From Cryptomeria japonica (Eukaryota; Streptophyta; Pinopsida; Cupressales; Cupressaceae), in NCBI RefSeq assembly GCF_030272615.1, contig NC_081415.1:507113373-507177372 (forward strand): a stretch of DNA of 64,000 nt, given 5' to 3'. The translations under genes and the position numbers were made by a program. The notes under the pieces were generated by a model that ran no database searches, was not told the DNA's origin, and saw only the letters and a program-made list of their open reading frames with translations. Of this stretch, positions 22,783-34,843 are shown piece by piece (position 1 is the first letter of the stretch; each line of letters begins with the position of its first letter).

Positions 22783-23371
22783 TTAACGTAAAGTATCTCT
22801 ATGAACTGAACCTACTTGAATGGGTAATACCACGAGCCCTTTTGATGATCTTTCCTCATCATCATATGTCGTGATTGTTATCTTTTTCTTAGGATCAATG
22901 ACTGTTTCTGAGAAACCCAATGCACGGATAAGTTTTAGAGTGCAAATATTTAGATCGACTCCTCCATCTATTAGTACTCTTCTCACTCAATATTTATAGA
23001 CTAGGACTTTGATATGGAGTGGAGTATTATGCGGATCATTAAGAGAGACATCATCATGCTCTAAAAATGATAGATTATGAGGCACGGTTAAATGTCCCAC
23101 CATGGCTTGGAATCGGTCAATATCCAAGTTATTTGGAACTATAGTATCTACAATAGCTTCTTCTAAAATGTCCTTATGTGTTGGTGAGATTTTGAGCAAC
23201 TCTAATATCAATATTTGGGAAAGTGTCTTTTGCAATTGGTCTACCAATATGTATTATCTTAGGAAGAGTTTTTGCTTTAGATGTGCTCCTCTTCAAGACA
23301 TATTTTTGTGCCCTTGTTGTCACATTCACCGATGTGTGTTCTTGTTTATCCTTAATTTTTATGACATTCAC
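22783..23371 (-). pseudogene. Element C retropepsin-like protease region
   Basis: 22987-23247 has the approach to the active site (SFLEHDDVSLNDPHNTPLHIKV). A stop at 22987-22989 (TGA) is followed at once by 22783-22986 with RRVLIDGGVDLNICTLKLI, in which D-G-G-V replaces the usual D-G-G/S-A. The catalytic Asp is kept. A glycine-rich flap-type segment (YDDEERSSKGLVVLPI) follows. It fits the protease of non-chromodomain Ty3 elements of plants. Confidence 0.75.
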
Positions 23372-23556
23372 TTGGTTGTCATATGCTGATATGTGATTAA
23401 TGATATTGTCATAGATGTGGTTTATGTGGGTCCTTTGTTGTTGTTGGATGTTGTTGCTCCTCCCTTGTCATAATTAGGAAGGGGGTCTTTGAATGCCTTG
23501 TGATCACCAATGGTCTTATGAACATCAACCATTATATCACCCTTGTCTATCATGTC

Positions 23557-25575
23557 CTAAACTAGGTTTTTCAACCTCATTCGATCATTTGTTCGATGCC
23601 CCTTGTTTCGATGATAGTCATAATAGTGTGAATCATTCCACCATAGTGTTTTGATTTGGGGTTCAAAATTGCTTATGTTTGGCAATGTGATGAGTTTGTT
23701 TGCCAAGAGCTCTCGAAATGCGGATTCTAGGGTTTGTCCCAATGGTGTAAACGTTATTCGATATTGGGGAGGTGGTGTGTTGGTGTTACTCACTTGATTG
23801 TTTTTGTTCCCTTGGTTTTTGTTGTTTCCTCGATTGTTGTTGTTTCTTTGATAGGTAGTGTGCTGATAGTTGTTAGTGCCTTGATTGATATTTCTTTGAT
23901 TATTGTTGGGTGGTGTACTATCTGATAAATTTAGCACTAGTTGCTTGGATTTTATATTGTTGGCATAAACCACACCATCATTAATAACATTGTTGTTCCT
24001 AGTCCAAAACTTGGACTTGTCCGAGTTGTTGTTGTATTGATTGTTATAGGTGTTGTTGTTTGATGAACTAGCACCTTCCCTAGAGAATTTAAAGGACCCC
24101 TTTTTTATTGAGGCTTCTTCTACTTGAATGACATTCACAATTAACTTTTTAAAACCAGGTAGACATTGTAATTTGAGTTGATAATTGATTTCGTCATTCA
24201 AATTGTCTATAAAAAATTTCATTTACTCCTTTTCAGGCACATCACTTGGGTACCTTGAGACCATGCACCTCCATCTTTGTAAGAACACTATGAGATTTTC
24301 ATCATTCTTTTATTTTGTATTGCATAGGTAAAGCATAGTGACCTCATGTTGGATATTATAAGAGTATTGTGAAATAAATTTGTTCACTAAATCATCAAAT
24401 GACCTATTAGGAGGTGTGAGTTTTGAAAGCCACTCCATTGTTTGTCCTCTCAAACTTCTTGGGAATAGCCTCATTATGTAAGTGTCATTATGGGCAAACT
24501 CTAAGCTTATAGTGCAAAATTCCTTAACGTGATCATGGGGATCACTCTTACCATTATATTTGTCATACTTTGGTATATCCGAGTTTGGTGGAAAGGGCAC
24601 CATGTTTAATCTTCTATCAAAAGGATAAGGACAAATGTCCTCCAAAGAGTACCTTGTCGGGGAACCCTTGTTGCATATCCTGCATATGTTGTTGGAGTGC
24701 TTGGAGTTGTTGTGTGATGTTGGATAAGGAACATTTTCATCATTTAACCTTTGATGATTGACATCCCCTTGTTCACTAATGTTGTCATGATTATGGGTAT
24801 TGTCTTGGTCATGGGTTTTGTCTCCTCCCAAGTGCTCTTGATTCTGAGCATTGAATGTGTAGGTCCTTGCCCTTATTATTGGGACTCTTTTATTGGTATT
24901 CCTTGAATTATCCATGTCAAAATCCTTAGGAATCTTGACTCCTTTACTATTTAGCATGAGGAGGTTTTTTTTTTGTCTTATTCTATAAGCCTTTCCATGA
25001 GTTTTTAGAAGGTGGCACTTTGTTGGCATTGTTGGATGAGATCCTCAATGATCTCATCTTCCCCCATATGTGTGTATTCATAAAATTATTTGACTCCCTA
25101 CGAATCATGCTTGATTTTGGTCGTGAGTCCCACTCTTTGTTTTTCTGAGATCGAGTGAAAACAGGCATTGATATGCTTCTCAATAAGTGAGTTCTTCTCT
25201 TAGTGGGGTTGATATTTCTTCCTCTCTTATTGGAGTTGGTGGTTCGGGTCAATATTCATTGTAAGTCATGCAAATGTTTGGAAAGAAGGCGGGATTGATT
25301 TTTCCCCCTTTATTGAGATGTTGGTTGAATGTTGACTTCTGAGTATAAGCCCTACTTCTCAAAGGCTCTTCGTCAAACTCGTTGGTTTTTCCTTGAAGAT
25401 ATAATCGCATGTGATGTAAGAAGATACGATGTGATACAAAGAGTTGATGGTTAATGTAGATAAACTTTCTCCTCTTGATAAGCTCCCTAGGACTAGGTTG
25501 TCTCTTCTTCAACTTAGTCTTTTGACGAAGACTTCTTCCTCTCAAAATATGGGGAGTGGTCATACAAATGATCAA
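23557..25575 (-). pseudogene. Element C gag
   Basis: Three frames in order. 25249-25575 and 24983-25252 are basic N-terminal pieces. 24310-25029 holds the capsid: IPKYDKYNGKSDPHDHVKEF, then MRLFPRSLRGQTMEWLSKL and FDDLVNKFISQY, the retrotransposon-gag signature (W...L, F...F...). 23557-24222 continues FIDNLNDEINYQLKL, a very Asn/Gln/Thr-rich linker and a degenerate zinc knuckle, HYYDYHRNKGHRT, in which the cysteines are lost. Direction and order fit the protease and pol to the left and the proposed PBS at 61455-61474 far to the right. Confidence 0.8.
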
Positions 25576-25960
25576 AATGTTGATGTTGTTTGTTGATAGG
25601 GATAATTTGTTTTGATACTCAAGCTTACTAGTCCTAATAGAGGGTTTGTTTGATGTACCCCTGTGACAAAGTACGTCAAATGATATGGTTCAAATTTCCC
25701 GATATGGAAACCAAATTTGACAAACTTGAATACCTAGCTAGGTATTGTTGTTGAGATAGTTTGGATGATAACTTGTGATCACTTGGTTTGATATTCCTCT
25801 AATATTGTTGGATGAAAGTCTTGCCAAAAGATAGTTGAAAAGTTGATAACCACCTCAAAAGGTGCTTTGTTGGATTTAAAAATATCCTCCACTTATGATT
25901 TCTCTTTGTTTGAACTGATTTTTGAGTTGGTTGATTGATATTTTTGCAACATGTTTTTGT
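25576..25960 (-). other. Proposed leader of element C, left part
   Basis: No coding sequence. It lies between the gag start and the pol-less copia-type insertion at 25961. I infer that the leader continues at 40761 beyond that insertion, then at 61358 beyond element B. Confidence 0.4.
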
Positions 25961-26825
25961 TGGAATCCAAGAACACTGAGAGGGGGGGGGGGGGGGTGAA
26001 TCAGTGTTCTACCGATAAAACTAATTCTGAACTTATTGCTTATGAACTGGTTAAGAATAAATTAAATTAAATTGCATAAACCAAATAACACATAAAGAAG
26101 CAACACCATAACACCAATATTTATACGTGGAAAACCATGCAAAGGGAAAAACCACGGTTGGGATGATACCCACAATATCTATATACTTGATCAAGGTATA
26201 CAAATATTACATAGAGGAGATTGCACATGCAATCAGGCCAACTGCCTAGAGCTCACTGCTCAAATAGAAGTCTCACTGACTTACACAGTATTACAAAGTG
26301 ATTACAATAAAAATGAACTCATAAGATGCATCTAACCATGTTGGATAAGTTTCAGTTTAAGCTCCGTTAACCCTCACTGTGTACCAGTTCACTGAGGCTT
26401 TATTTTGCCCTGTTCTGCTACCGGTTGAGACTGCACACGTGAAACTGTGCACTAAAGCTTCCTATCACTAACCAAAATGCATACCATCAATCACTGATTA
26501 ATTCACAACCATAATTGCATTCCAAAAATCATCATATAATCCATCGCTAAAAGATCTCCTTAAATACCCTATTGACTTTTCACCATGTCGACTTCAATGA
26601 AGAATATAATCCTGTCGGCTGTCGGATCACAAGGTATAACATACCTAATTCTGATGATCATGTCGGCCTTCACATCCTAGTAAAAATTACATGACAAAAA
26701 TAATCAGGGCCACAAGATATCTTTGTTGGGTCCCATCCTTAACCGGGTTTTAAATACATGTTATTGGGATCAAGACTTAACCAGTTGCAATGCAAAGTGA
26801 ATATACCGATTGAGTGTAGTGAATA
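25961..26825 (-). repeat. 3' LTR of the pol-less element, distal part
   Basis: Begins TGGAATCCAA.AACACTGAGAGG like the partner LTR at 39755, has a 15-G run at 25982-25996, and runs in parallel with 39755-40617 up to GAATA. There the inner copia element is inserted; the rest of the LTR continues at 34498. Confidence 0.85.
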
Positions 26826-28326
26826 TGATAGTTCTGATACTTAATATAAGTACAGATCCAATAGCCAACAATATGAGAGGGGGGGTGAATCATACAAACT
26901 TAATCTTCCATAAAAACATCAGATTCAACCTCGGTAACATATGCTTCAGTAATATAACCAAAACTGCTAAACATACAAACTCAAAAGCATATAAACATCA
27001 TAAACCTCATAACACCAGATTTAACGTGGAAACCCAAATAGGGAAAAACCATTGTGGGATTTCGGACCCACTAAGAATATACTCTTCTAGAGTATGCTCG
27101 GTTAAAAGCAAATCCTGTTAAAGATTACAAACACATTGCTAGATGTGACCCGGTTAAGGGATTTCCCTCAGATCTGTTAGGATCTTCACCTTGTTAGAAG
27201 TGACCTTGTTAAAGGATTTCAAACACTCAATCAGAATGTCACCTTGCTAGAGGGTTTTACAAATAAGACTGTTAAGTCCACTCGGTTAAGAGATTTGCTG
27301 TCACTTTCACAAATTAACAGTAATAAAAATCTATTTGCAACTTCACATCTAAAATGCTAAAGTAGATTCTTATTTGCTCAATACAATCTAGACATAGAAC
27401 TAATCTTGTCCATCTTTTGGGCTTCTATACTTTGTTATTCAAACAGGTCTTCAAGCTTCTGTGCTCGGTAATCACTATGTAGCATCCCTGTGCATACATT
27501 TGCCCGTATGCATTGTTTATCAACAGTTCCCTATTTATAAACAATTAGCTAACCGCTTAATCTCCTTGATCACATTTCCCATGATCAATTATAGCCATCA
27601 AATCTCCATGCTTGACCAGGTTCAATGCATCTTTTGATTTGAAAAACATTTTTCCTCGCCTTGGAACTTGTGCTAGGGTATTGCGGTGCAATCTGAACTG
27701 TAGATCTTCCTGTCGATCTTCCATTGCCATAGATTCTTAACAAACTTTATTTACGACATACCAATCATTTAATCAGTTCCAGCTCATCAGCTTCCTTCGT
27801 TAAATAATGCATGTAAACATTTAATGCATTCTGTTACAACTCAGTAAATACTAAACTTCACTCGGTAGACATTCCGCCTTCATTAACCGATAGCGATAAC
27901 CTTAGGGTTTACCAACTAGATTCCTTAGGGTTTACCGACTAGGTCCTTTGCTCGGTAACATAGTATAGTATTAACCTTACAATTTACAACATATGTATGA
28001 TGTCAAAAACAATCTAAACATCATGATCTCATCATTGTCTGACTCGGTAATAGTTGCCCACTGAATACCTTATTCATCCTCTTATTCATCATAATCTTTC
28101 TGTGTCTTTTACAAACATCTTTATACTCTTCAAATCATTCTTCTCAAGATATGGCAACATCATACTCAATTAGAAAATCAATTTTTTGGCATCAATGACA
28201 AAATAATAATATTAAGACAGTAAACATCCTTAATCAGTTATATCCATAATCATCAACAACCTTCTCAATATCCTTATTGAAATGCCAACAATCTCCCATT
28301 GTCTGTTATAATGGTAAATGCTAACA
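26826..28326 (-). repeat. 3' LTR of the copia element
   Basis: 1,501 bp, TGATAGTTCTGATAC to AATGCTAACA-type end (here AAATGCTAACA). It parallels 32977-34497 and 61844-63372 throughout, with scattered substitutions. The G run at its left edge is seven long here, against 19 in the partner. Confidence 0.95.
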
Positions 28327-28340
28327 ATCTCCCCCTTTGG
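28327..28340 (-). promoter_or_regulatory. Polypurine tract of the copia element
   Basis: On the minus strand CCAAAGGGGGAGAT lies immediately before the LTR start TGTTAG. It is the expected primer for plus-strand DNA synthesis. Confidence 0.9.
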
Positions 28341-28769
28341 CATTGATGGAAAAACCAATTGATTTGACCTTAAAAGATTCAGATTGCTATGATTCTGAAA
28401 TGCTGAAATGCTCTCTTGCTGTCATCAGACTTCTCCCCCATACATTAGACTTCTCCTCTTTTTTTCAGTCTTCTTTCCAATCTTCAGTCTTCTCCCCTTT
28501 CTCAGTTTCCTCCTCCTTTGACAACAATGCCAAAAAGTAAACTAAAACATAATTTCTTCTTGTATGAAGTGAATTCCTGCTGTAATGTGTCAATTCAGTC
28601 TCGGTCAGAGCATTTTGTCTTCAATTCCTATTCCCTGTATGGTTTCCTGTATTATTTCCTGTAATATTTTCTGTACACCTTTAGAAAACATCCTAAAGTG
28701 TGTAAGTCAACAACAACTCCTAAAAGATATTCGATAGAGTTATCAGATTGATGCTTTCACCGAACTCGG

Positions 28770-30575
28770 TCAGTGAGTAGAAGATACGGGTAGGACCCCT
28801 AACTTACTTCTGAGATATTCAAAAGTGTCCCTTGGTAGTGGTTTGGTGAAGATATCTGCTATTTGTTCCTTTGTGCTAACATACTCCAACACCACTTTCT
28901 TCTCTTGAGCTTCTTCTCTAAGATAATGATATTTGATAGAGATGTGCTTTGTCTTAGAGTGCATAACAGGATTCTTTAAAATGTTAATGGCACTAGTATT
29001 GTCACAGAATATAGTTACTGGCTCGGTAACTTTCTCATTTATACCTTCCAACAGTTGTTTGATCCATGCAATGTTGGTACAATTCAATGTTGTAGCAATG
29101 TATTCAGCTTCTGCTGTTGACTGTGAAACACATCCTTGTTCTTGCTAAGCCAACTCACTAGTCTTTCTCCTAAAAAGAAAGCTCCTCCACTTGTGCTTTT
29201 TTTGTCATCAATGTTGCCTGCCCAATCAAAATCAGTATAAACTTTTAAATCAAAATCATTTCCTTTTTGATATACTAAGCCATAATCTTCAGTGCATTTC
29301 AAATATTTAAAAATTCTTTTGATTGTTGTCATGTGTGTTTCCTTAGGATCTGCAGAGAATCTTGCAACTATACCTACTGCATGTGTTATGTCTGGTCTGC
29401 TGTGAACAACATATTGTAGCTTTCCAATCATGGATCGGTAAAGTGTCTCATCAACAGATGCAAATTCATCATTCTTTGATAATTTACAGTTGGTAGTCAT
29501 AGGAGTATTTACTGGTTTTGAATCCTCCATTCCAAATTTCTTCAAGATTTCCTTTATGTACTTGGATTGAGTAATGAAAATCTCATTTTTCATTTGCAGT
29601 ATCTGTAAACCTATAAAATACTTTTAGCTCACCTATTAATGACATCTCAAATTCTTTGCTCATTTCATTTCCAAAGTTCATCAACAAATATGGCTGAGAT
29701 CAATATTCCATTTTCATCATTCTTCATGTACATATTGTTGTTCTCACTTGTCCTTATAAAACCAATCTTAATCAAATAAGAGTGCAATCTTTCATACCAT
29801 GCTCTAGGTGCTTGTTTCAAACCATATAAAGCTTTGTTCAATTTACATACCTGATCTTTATTCTTGTCTTCAACAAATCCTTCAGGTTGTTCAATAAAAA
29901 CTTCTTCTAATATTCCATTCAGAAATGCAAATTTGACATCCATTTGATATACCTTGAAGTTTTTGAAAGCAACATATGCCAACAATGTTCTTTCTCCTTC
30001 AAGTCTAGCAACAGGTGCAAAAGTTTCACCATAATCAATTCCTTCTTCTTGAGCATAACCTTTGCAAACTAGTCTTGCTTTGTTTTGAATGACCTCTCCT
30101 TTTTCATTTACCTTGTTTCTGAAAATCCACTTTGTACCGATTACATTTTTGTCCTTCGGTCTTGGGATTAGTGTCCATGTGTCATTCTTCTTGATTTGAT
30201 CAATCTCTTTTGTCATAGCATTTATCCAATCTTCACTGTTAAATGCCTCTTTCACTATTCTCGGTTCAAATTCAAATATCAGACATGTGTTCTGTCTCAG
30301 TTTGTTCCTTGTCATCGCTGGATCATCCTTATCTCCTATAATCTGACTTGGTGCATGATGTCTTCTGACATACTTGGCTAATACAGGCTCGGTAGGCTCT
30401 GTATGATCTTCTTCATCACTCGGTAACTGGATATTCTCTTCATTTTCTTCAACAGTCTTCTCGGTAAGACTTGTCGGTTGAACATAGACAAATTCATCAT
30501 AGTCTTCTGGTTCCTTGGAATTTCCTTCATCATTTCTTTCTTAAAATTCATCAATTTTCACATTTGCACTTTCTA
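28770..30575 (-). pseudogene. Copia pol: RT and RNase H
   Basis: 29665-30315 is RT: W..AM..EI.....[56 protein letters not shown] and [17 protein letters not shown]. It ends IFVDE where copia RT has YVDD, with codon GAA at 29677-29679, then a shift and stops. 29084-29593 resumes with the thumb and RNase H (KFGMEDSKPVNTPM, DWAGNIDDKKSTSG). 28770-29087 completes RNase H with FCDNTSAINILKNP, KHISIKYHYLREE and IADIFTKPLPRDTF. 30316-30575 is linker to integrase with stops. Enzymatically dead. Confidence 0.95.
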
Positions 30576-31850
30576 CTATTTAGATGATTTGATCAGACAT
30601 TTAAATGCTTTGCTTCTAAAAGAATAACCTAGAAATGTTCCTTCTTCACTCTTCTGATCAAACTTGCCATTTCTATTATCTTTGTGAACATAGCATCTAC
30701 TTCCAAAGATTTTAAAATAACTTACATTAGGTTTCTTATCATACCAAATTTCATATAGTGTCTTCAAAGTACCTTTCTTCAATTGTACTCGGTTTAGGGT
30801 GTAAACTGTTGTGCTTATTGCTTCTCTCCAAAATGTTTGTGGCACTTTCTTTTCAATTATCATTGTTCTAGTACAATCTACAATAGATCTGTTTCTTCTC
30901 TTATCTATTCCATTCTGTTGTGAAGTTCTCGGTGCAGAGACTTGTCTTTTAATACCATGATCATTGCAGAATAAGTTGAATTCATCAGATGTGAACTCTC
31001 CTCCTCTATCTGATCTAAGACATTTCAGTTGTCTTCCTGTTTCATTTTCAACTCTTGCCTTGTACCATTTAAACATTTGAAAAGCTTCTGATTTATCTTT
31101 TAAAAACATTACCGACATCATCCTTGAATAGTCATCCACAAATAATATGAAATATTTATCACCATAATAACTTTCAACTTTCATAGGACCACAAAGATCA
31201 GTGTGCACAAGATCTAAAATTCCCTTAGAAGTGTAAGACTTACTTGTAAAGCTTGGTCTTGTCATCTTACCCATCTGGCATCCTCGGCACATAGCATTCT
31301 TAGGTTTTTCAAGACTCGGTAGACCTCTTACTCGATGCTTCTTGCTTATTTTGATCAGATTATCAAAATTTGCATGACAAAACCTTTTATTCCATAACCA
31401 GGTATCATCTATCTTTGTATACAAGCACTTGTTCCGAGTTGAGTCAAGGTGAAATGTGTTACCTTTTGTTTGTGTCCCGATAGCAGCTAACTTTCCATTC
31501 TTGTCATGAACTTTGACAATTCCTTTCTGAAATTCTATTCGGTAACCTGTGTTGTTTAGCTGTGCTACACTCAACAAATTGTATTTCAAACCTTCAACCC
31601 AATAAACATCATTGCATCTTGCATTGTCAAGAAGTGTTATAGATCCTTTACCTTTTACTGGACATGGTGTACCATTACCAAATCTAACATATCCTCCATC
31701 ATAATCTTCTAACATAACAAACTTGTGTTTATCACATGTCATATGATGTGAGCATCCACTATCTATGATCCAAGAATCATTAGTATTTATGTGAGATATT
31801 AGGGCTTTTTCTTCATACCTTTCTTCATCTAATCCATCTTTGATAGCCAC
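30576..31850 (-). pseudogene. Copia pol: protease, GAG-pre-integrase and integrase
   Basis: A 424-codon open frame. Protease: SWIIDSGCSHHMT at residues about 26-38 (D-S-G). Pre-integrase zinc region: the first His is replaced (WNKRFCHANF for WHKRF.H.NF); the Cys pair CRGC remains. Integrase core: VHTDLCGP (first Asp), LRSDRGGEF (second Asp), QQNGIDKRRNRS where the catalytic Glu is Lys (codon AAG, plus-strand positions 30900-30902). The C-terminal IFGSRCYVHK...K.F..KS..G.FLGY follows. A shift separates it from gag. The integrase is predicted inactive although the reading frame is long. Confidence 0.95.
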
Positions 31851-31985
31851 ATAAACTACTTCCTCTGTATCAGTTTCATCTGATTTATCATCGTTGGATT
31901 CCTCATCAGCTATTAAGCATGTCTTTCTATCTCTTCTTCTGAAGTCTCGGTGTCCTCTATAATGATAATCTTTCTATCTGTCATC

Positions 31986-32912
31986 TCAGTAATCTCTCTT
32001 TTCAGTAGAATCTTTGTTAGGACAGTTAGAAGCTATATGTCCTATCTTATCACAATTGAAACATTTCAAAGGTAGTTTTCCTTTATACTTGCCTTTGCCT
32101 CTTGGTAACCGTCTGGCTAATAGTGCTTCATACTCTTCTTGCTTTCTGATTTCCTCATACAGTTTGTGTACTTCTTCCATGTTCTTATGAAATCTTTCAC
32201 TTGCTCCACTATGATCTCCTTCAGAGTACTTATACTTTCTTTCATTGTAATCATTAGATTCATCAAGATGAAAAGAACTAAATGCAGATTCAACTTTATT
32301 TACCAAAGATCCACTGTTATCAAAGTTACTTAACTCAAATGCATGTAGCTTACCAATAGTAGCATCTAAAGAAACTGGCATATTAGGTACAAACCTCAAT
32401 TCATTGATTGCAGAGACTCGGATTGCATAAGCTGGTAGAAGGGTTCTTAACAACTTACTTGTTATATCCTTTTCTTCAATAGTTCCACCTGCTCCTTTGA
32501 TTTGATTGACAATCTCCTTTAGTCTTGTACTGTACTGAGTTATGTTCTCACCTTCACTCATCCTCATAGATTCAAGTTGTCCTCTTAGACTATCTACTTT
32601 TGCTCTTTGAACATGTTCATCTCCTCCATACACAGATATGAGCTTATCCCACATTGCCTTTGCATCATTGCAACCTTCTAGGTCATTAAACTCTAAGTTG
32701 GTCAATGCAGATGTTATTTCAAGCATTGCTTGGATATGTTCTTGCTTTGCCTTTATCTCTTCCATTGTCAATGGATAGGTGCTCGGTGTAACAAAATTGT
32801 TCTCCAGATAGTATACAACATATTCTCCAACTTCTGATAGATGCAACTTCATCCTTTTCTGCCATGTAGAGAAACTTGACTTGTTCAGCTTCGGTGCATC
32901 CCTCTTATACAT
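31986..32912 (-). CDS. Copia gag polyprotein
   Basis: An open frame of 308 codons starting at an ATG 51 bases inside the PBS, the usual distance. It has the UBN2/copia capsid pattern: W...M..HL near residue 18, MLEITSALTNLEF, AKAMWDKLISVYGGDEHVQ and MSEGENITQYSTRLKEIVNQ, then LLRTLLPAYAIRVSAI. A CCHC zinc knuckle, CFNCDKIGHIASNC, sits at residues 284-297 and would bind RNA. The stop follows 11 residues later. It is the only retroelement protein in the window that looks fully open, though nothing shows it is expressed. Confidence 0.9.
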   Translation of the reverse strand: MYKRDAPKLNKSSFSTWQKRMKLHLSEVGEYVVYYLENNFVTPSTYPLTMEEIKAKQEHIQAMLEITSALTNLEFNDLEGCNDAKAMWDKLISVYGGDEHVQRAKVDSLRGQLESMRMSEGENITQYSTRLKEIVNQIKGAGGTIEEKDITSKLLRTLLPAYAIRVSAINELRFVPNMPVSLDATIGKLHAFELSNFDNSGSLVNKVESAFSSFHLDESNDYNERKYKYSEGDHSGASERFHKNMEEVHKLYEEIRKQEEYEALLARRLPRGKGKYKGKLPLKCFNCDKIGHIASNCPNKDSTEKRDY

Positions 32913-32962
32913 CTTTGGATCTTTAACTCAAGTGCCTTTAAACTTTTCTTCCGGAGTCCAAA

Positions 32963-32974
32963 GCTCTGATACCA
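32963..32974 (-). promoter_or_regulatory. Primer-binding site of the copia element
   Basis: TGGTATCAGAGC on the minus strand, two bases inside the LTR end. It matches the 3' end of initiator tRNA-Met, the usual copia primer. Confidence 0.95.
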
Positions 32975-32976
32975 AT

Positions 32977-34497
32977 TGATAGTTCTAATACTTAATATGA
33001 GTACAAATCCAATAGCCAACAAGATGAGAGGGGGGGGGGGGGGGGGGGTGAATCATACAAACTTAATCTTCCATAAAAACATTAGATTCAACCTTGGTAA
33101 CATATGCTTCAGTAATATAACCAAAAATGCTAAACATACAAACTCAAAAGCATATAAACATCATAAACCTCATAACACCAGATTTAATGTGGAAACCCAA
33201 ATAGGGAAAAACCATTGTAGGATTTCAGACCCACTAAGAAATATACTCTTCTAGAGTATGCTCGGTTAAAAGCAAATCCTGTTAAAGATTACAAACACAT
33301 TTCTATATGTGACTCGGTTAAGGGATTTCCCTCAGATCTGTTAGGATCTTCACCTTGTTAGAAGTGACCTTGTTAAAGGATTTCAAACACTCAATCAAAA
33401 TGTCACCTTGCTAGAGGGTTTTACAAATAAGACTGTTAAGTCCACTCGGTTAAGAGATTTGCTGTCACTTTCACAAAATAACAGTAATAAAAATCTATCT
33501 GCAACTTCACATCTAAAATGCTAAAGCATATACTTATTTGCTCAATACAATCTAGACATAGAACTAATCTTGTCCATTTGCTGGGCTTCTATACTCTGTT
33601 ATTCAAACAAGTCTTCAAGCTTCTATGCTCGGTAATCACTATGTAGCATCCCTGTGCATACATTTTCCCACGTGCATTGTTTATCAACAGTTCCCTATTT
33701 ATAAACAATTAGCTAACCGCTTAATCTCCTTGATCACATTTCCCATGATCAATCATAGCCATCAGACCTTCATGCTTGACTAGGTTCAATGCATCTTTCG
33801 ATCTAAAAAATGTTTTACCTCACCTTGGAACTTGCATATATTTCTTGGAACTTGTGCTAGGGTATTGCGGTGCAATTTGAACTGTAGATCTTCCTGTCGA
33901 TCTTCCATTGCCATAGATTCTTAACAAACTTTATTTACGACATACCAATCATTTAATTAGTTCTAGCTCATCAACTTCCTTCGTTAAATAATGCATGTAA
34001 ACATTTAATGCATTTTGTTACAACTCGGTTACAACTCGGTAACAACTCAGTAGATACTAAACTTCACTCGGTAGACATTCCGGCTTCATTAACCGATAGC
34101 AATAACCTTAGGGTTTACCAACTAGGTTCTTTGCTTGGTAACATAGTATAGTATTAACCTTATAATTTTCAACATATGTATGATGTCAAAAACAATCTAA
34201 ACATCATGATCTCATCATTGTTTGACTCGGTAATAACTGCCCATTGAATACCTTATTCATCATAATCTTTCTGTGTCTTTTACCGACATCTTTATACTCT
34301 TCAAATCATACTTCTCAAGATATAGCAACATCATACTAAATTAGAAAATCAATTTCTTGGCATCAATGAAAAAATAATAATATTAAGACAGTAAGCATCC
34401 TTAATTAGTTACATCCATAATCATCAACAACCTTCTCAATATCCTTATTGAAATGCCAACAATCTCCCATTGTCTGTTATAATGCTAAATGCTAACA
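32977..34497 (-). repeat. 5' LTR of the copia element
   Basis: 1,521 bp. The inner edge is set by the PBS, the outer edge by the TSD GAATA. The 19-G run at 33030-33048 and a second GGAACTTG...CTTGGAACTTG segment near 33833-33853, absent from the 3' LTR, account for much of the length difference from the partner. Confidence 0.95.
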
Positions 34498-34647
34498 GAA
34501 TATCAGTTAACCCAAACAAAGTAAAATGATAGATCAATGAATCCTGATGGAAGATATAAACACCAAAAGATGAGCTTCCAGATGAGTTTCCATCAATGAC
34601 AACCCTAAGTGCCATTGGCCTTATCGGATGTGTGTTAATTGCCAACA
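34498..34647 (-). repeat. 3' LTR of the pol-less element, proximal part
   Basis: Starts with the TSD GAATA and runs in parallel with 40613-40760 (GTTAACCCAAACAAAG, ATGATAGATCAATGAATC) to the LTR end at GCCAACA. Confidence 0.9.
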
Positions 34648-34662
34648 ATCTCCCCCTTTGGC
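34648..34662 (-). promoter_or_regulatory. Polypurine tract of the pol-less element
   Basis: On the minus strand GCCAAAGGGGGAGAT abuts the LTR start TGTTGGC. It is almost identical to the PPT of the inner copia element, so its replication signals are intact although it has no pol. Confidence 0.85.
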
Positions 34663-34843
34663 ATTGATGGCAACACTCATGTGAAAAATGGTACTGTTAC
34701 TTAATTTGCCTCTGAATCTACACATCCTGACCTGTTCATGAATCTGCAATATACATATGATATTCCCCTTGAGCAATACATACATTTTTCATTGTACTCC
34801 TACCCCTTTGGCATCAATGACAAAGTGAGGTGCCCATAAAGAA

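Larger units (their letters stand above)
26826..34497 (-). mobile_element. Ty1/copia LTR retrotransposon, nearly complete, nested
   Basis: LTRs 26826-28326 (3') and 32977-34497 (5'), both TG...CA on either strand. TSD GAATA at 26821-26825 and 34498-34502. PBS TGGTATCAGAGC at 32963-32974 and PPT at 28327-28340. The interior encodes gag, protease-integrase and RT-RNase H in copia order on the minus strand. The host is the 3' LTR of the pol-less element: joining the flanks regenerates the sequence seen at 40600-40640. gag is open, while pol has stops, a shift and lost catalytic residues. Confidence 0.95.

Noticed and set aside
32963-32974. Possible tRNA gene fragment (GCTCTGATACCA)
   Set aside because: It is the primer-binding site complement beside an LTR; no cloverleaf can be made from the flanks. 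The same holds for 39738-39749.
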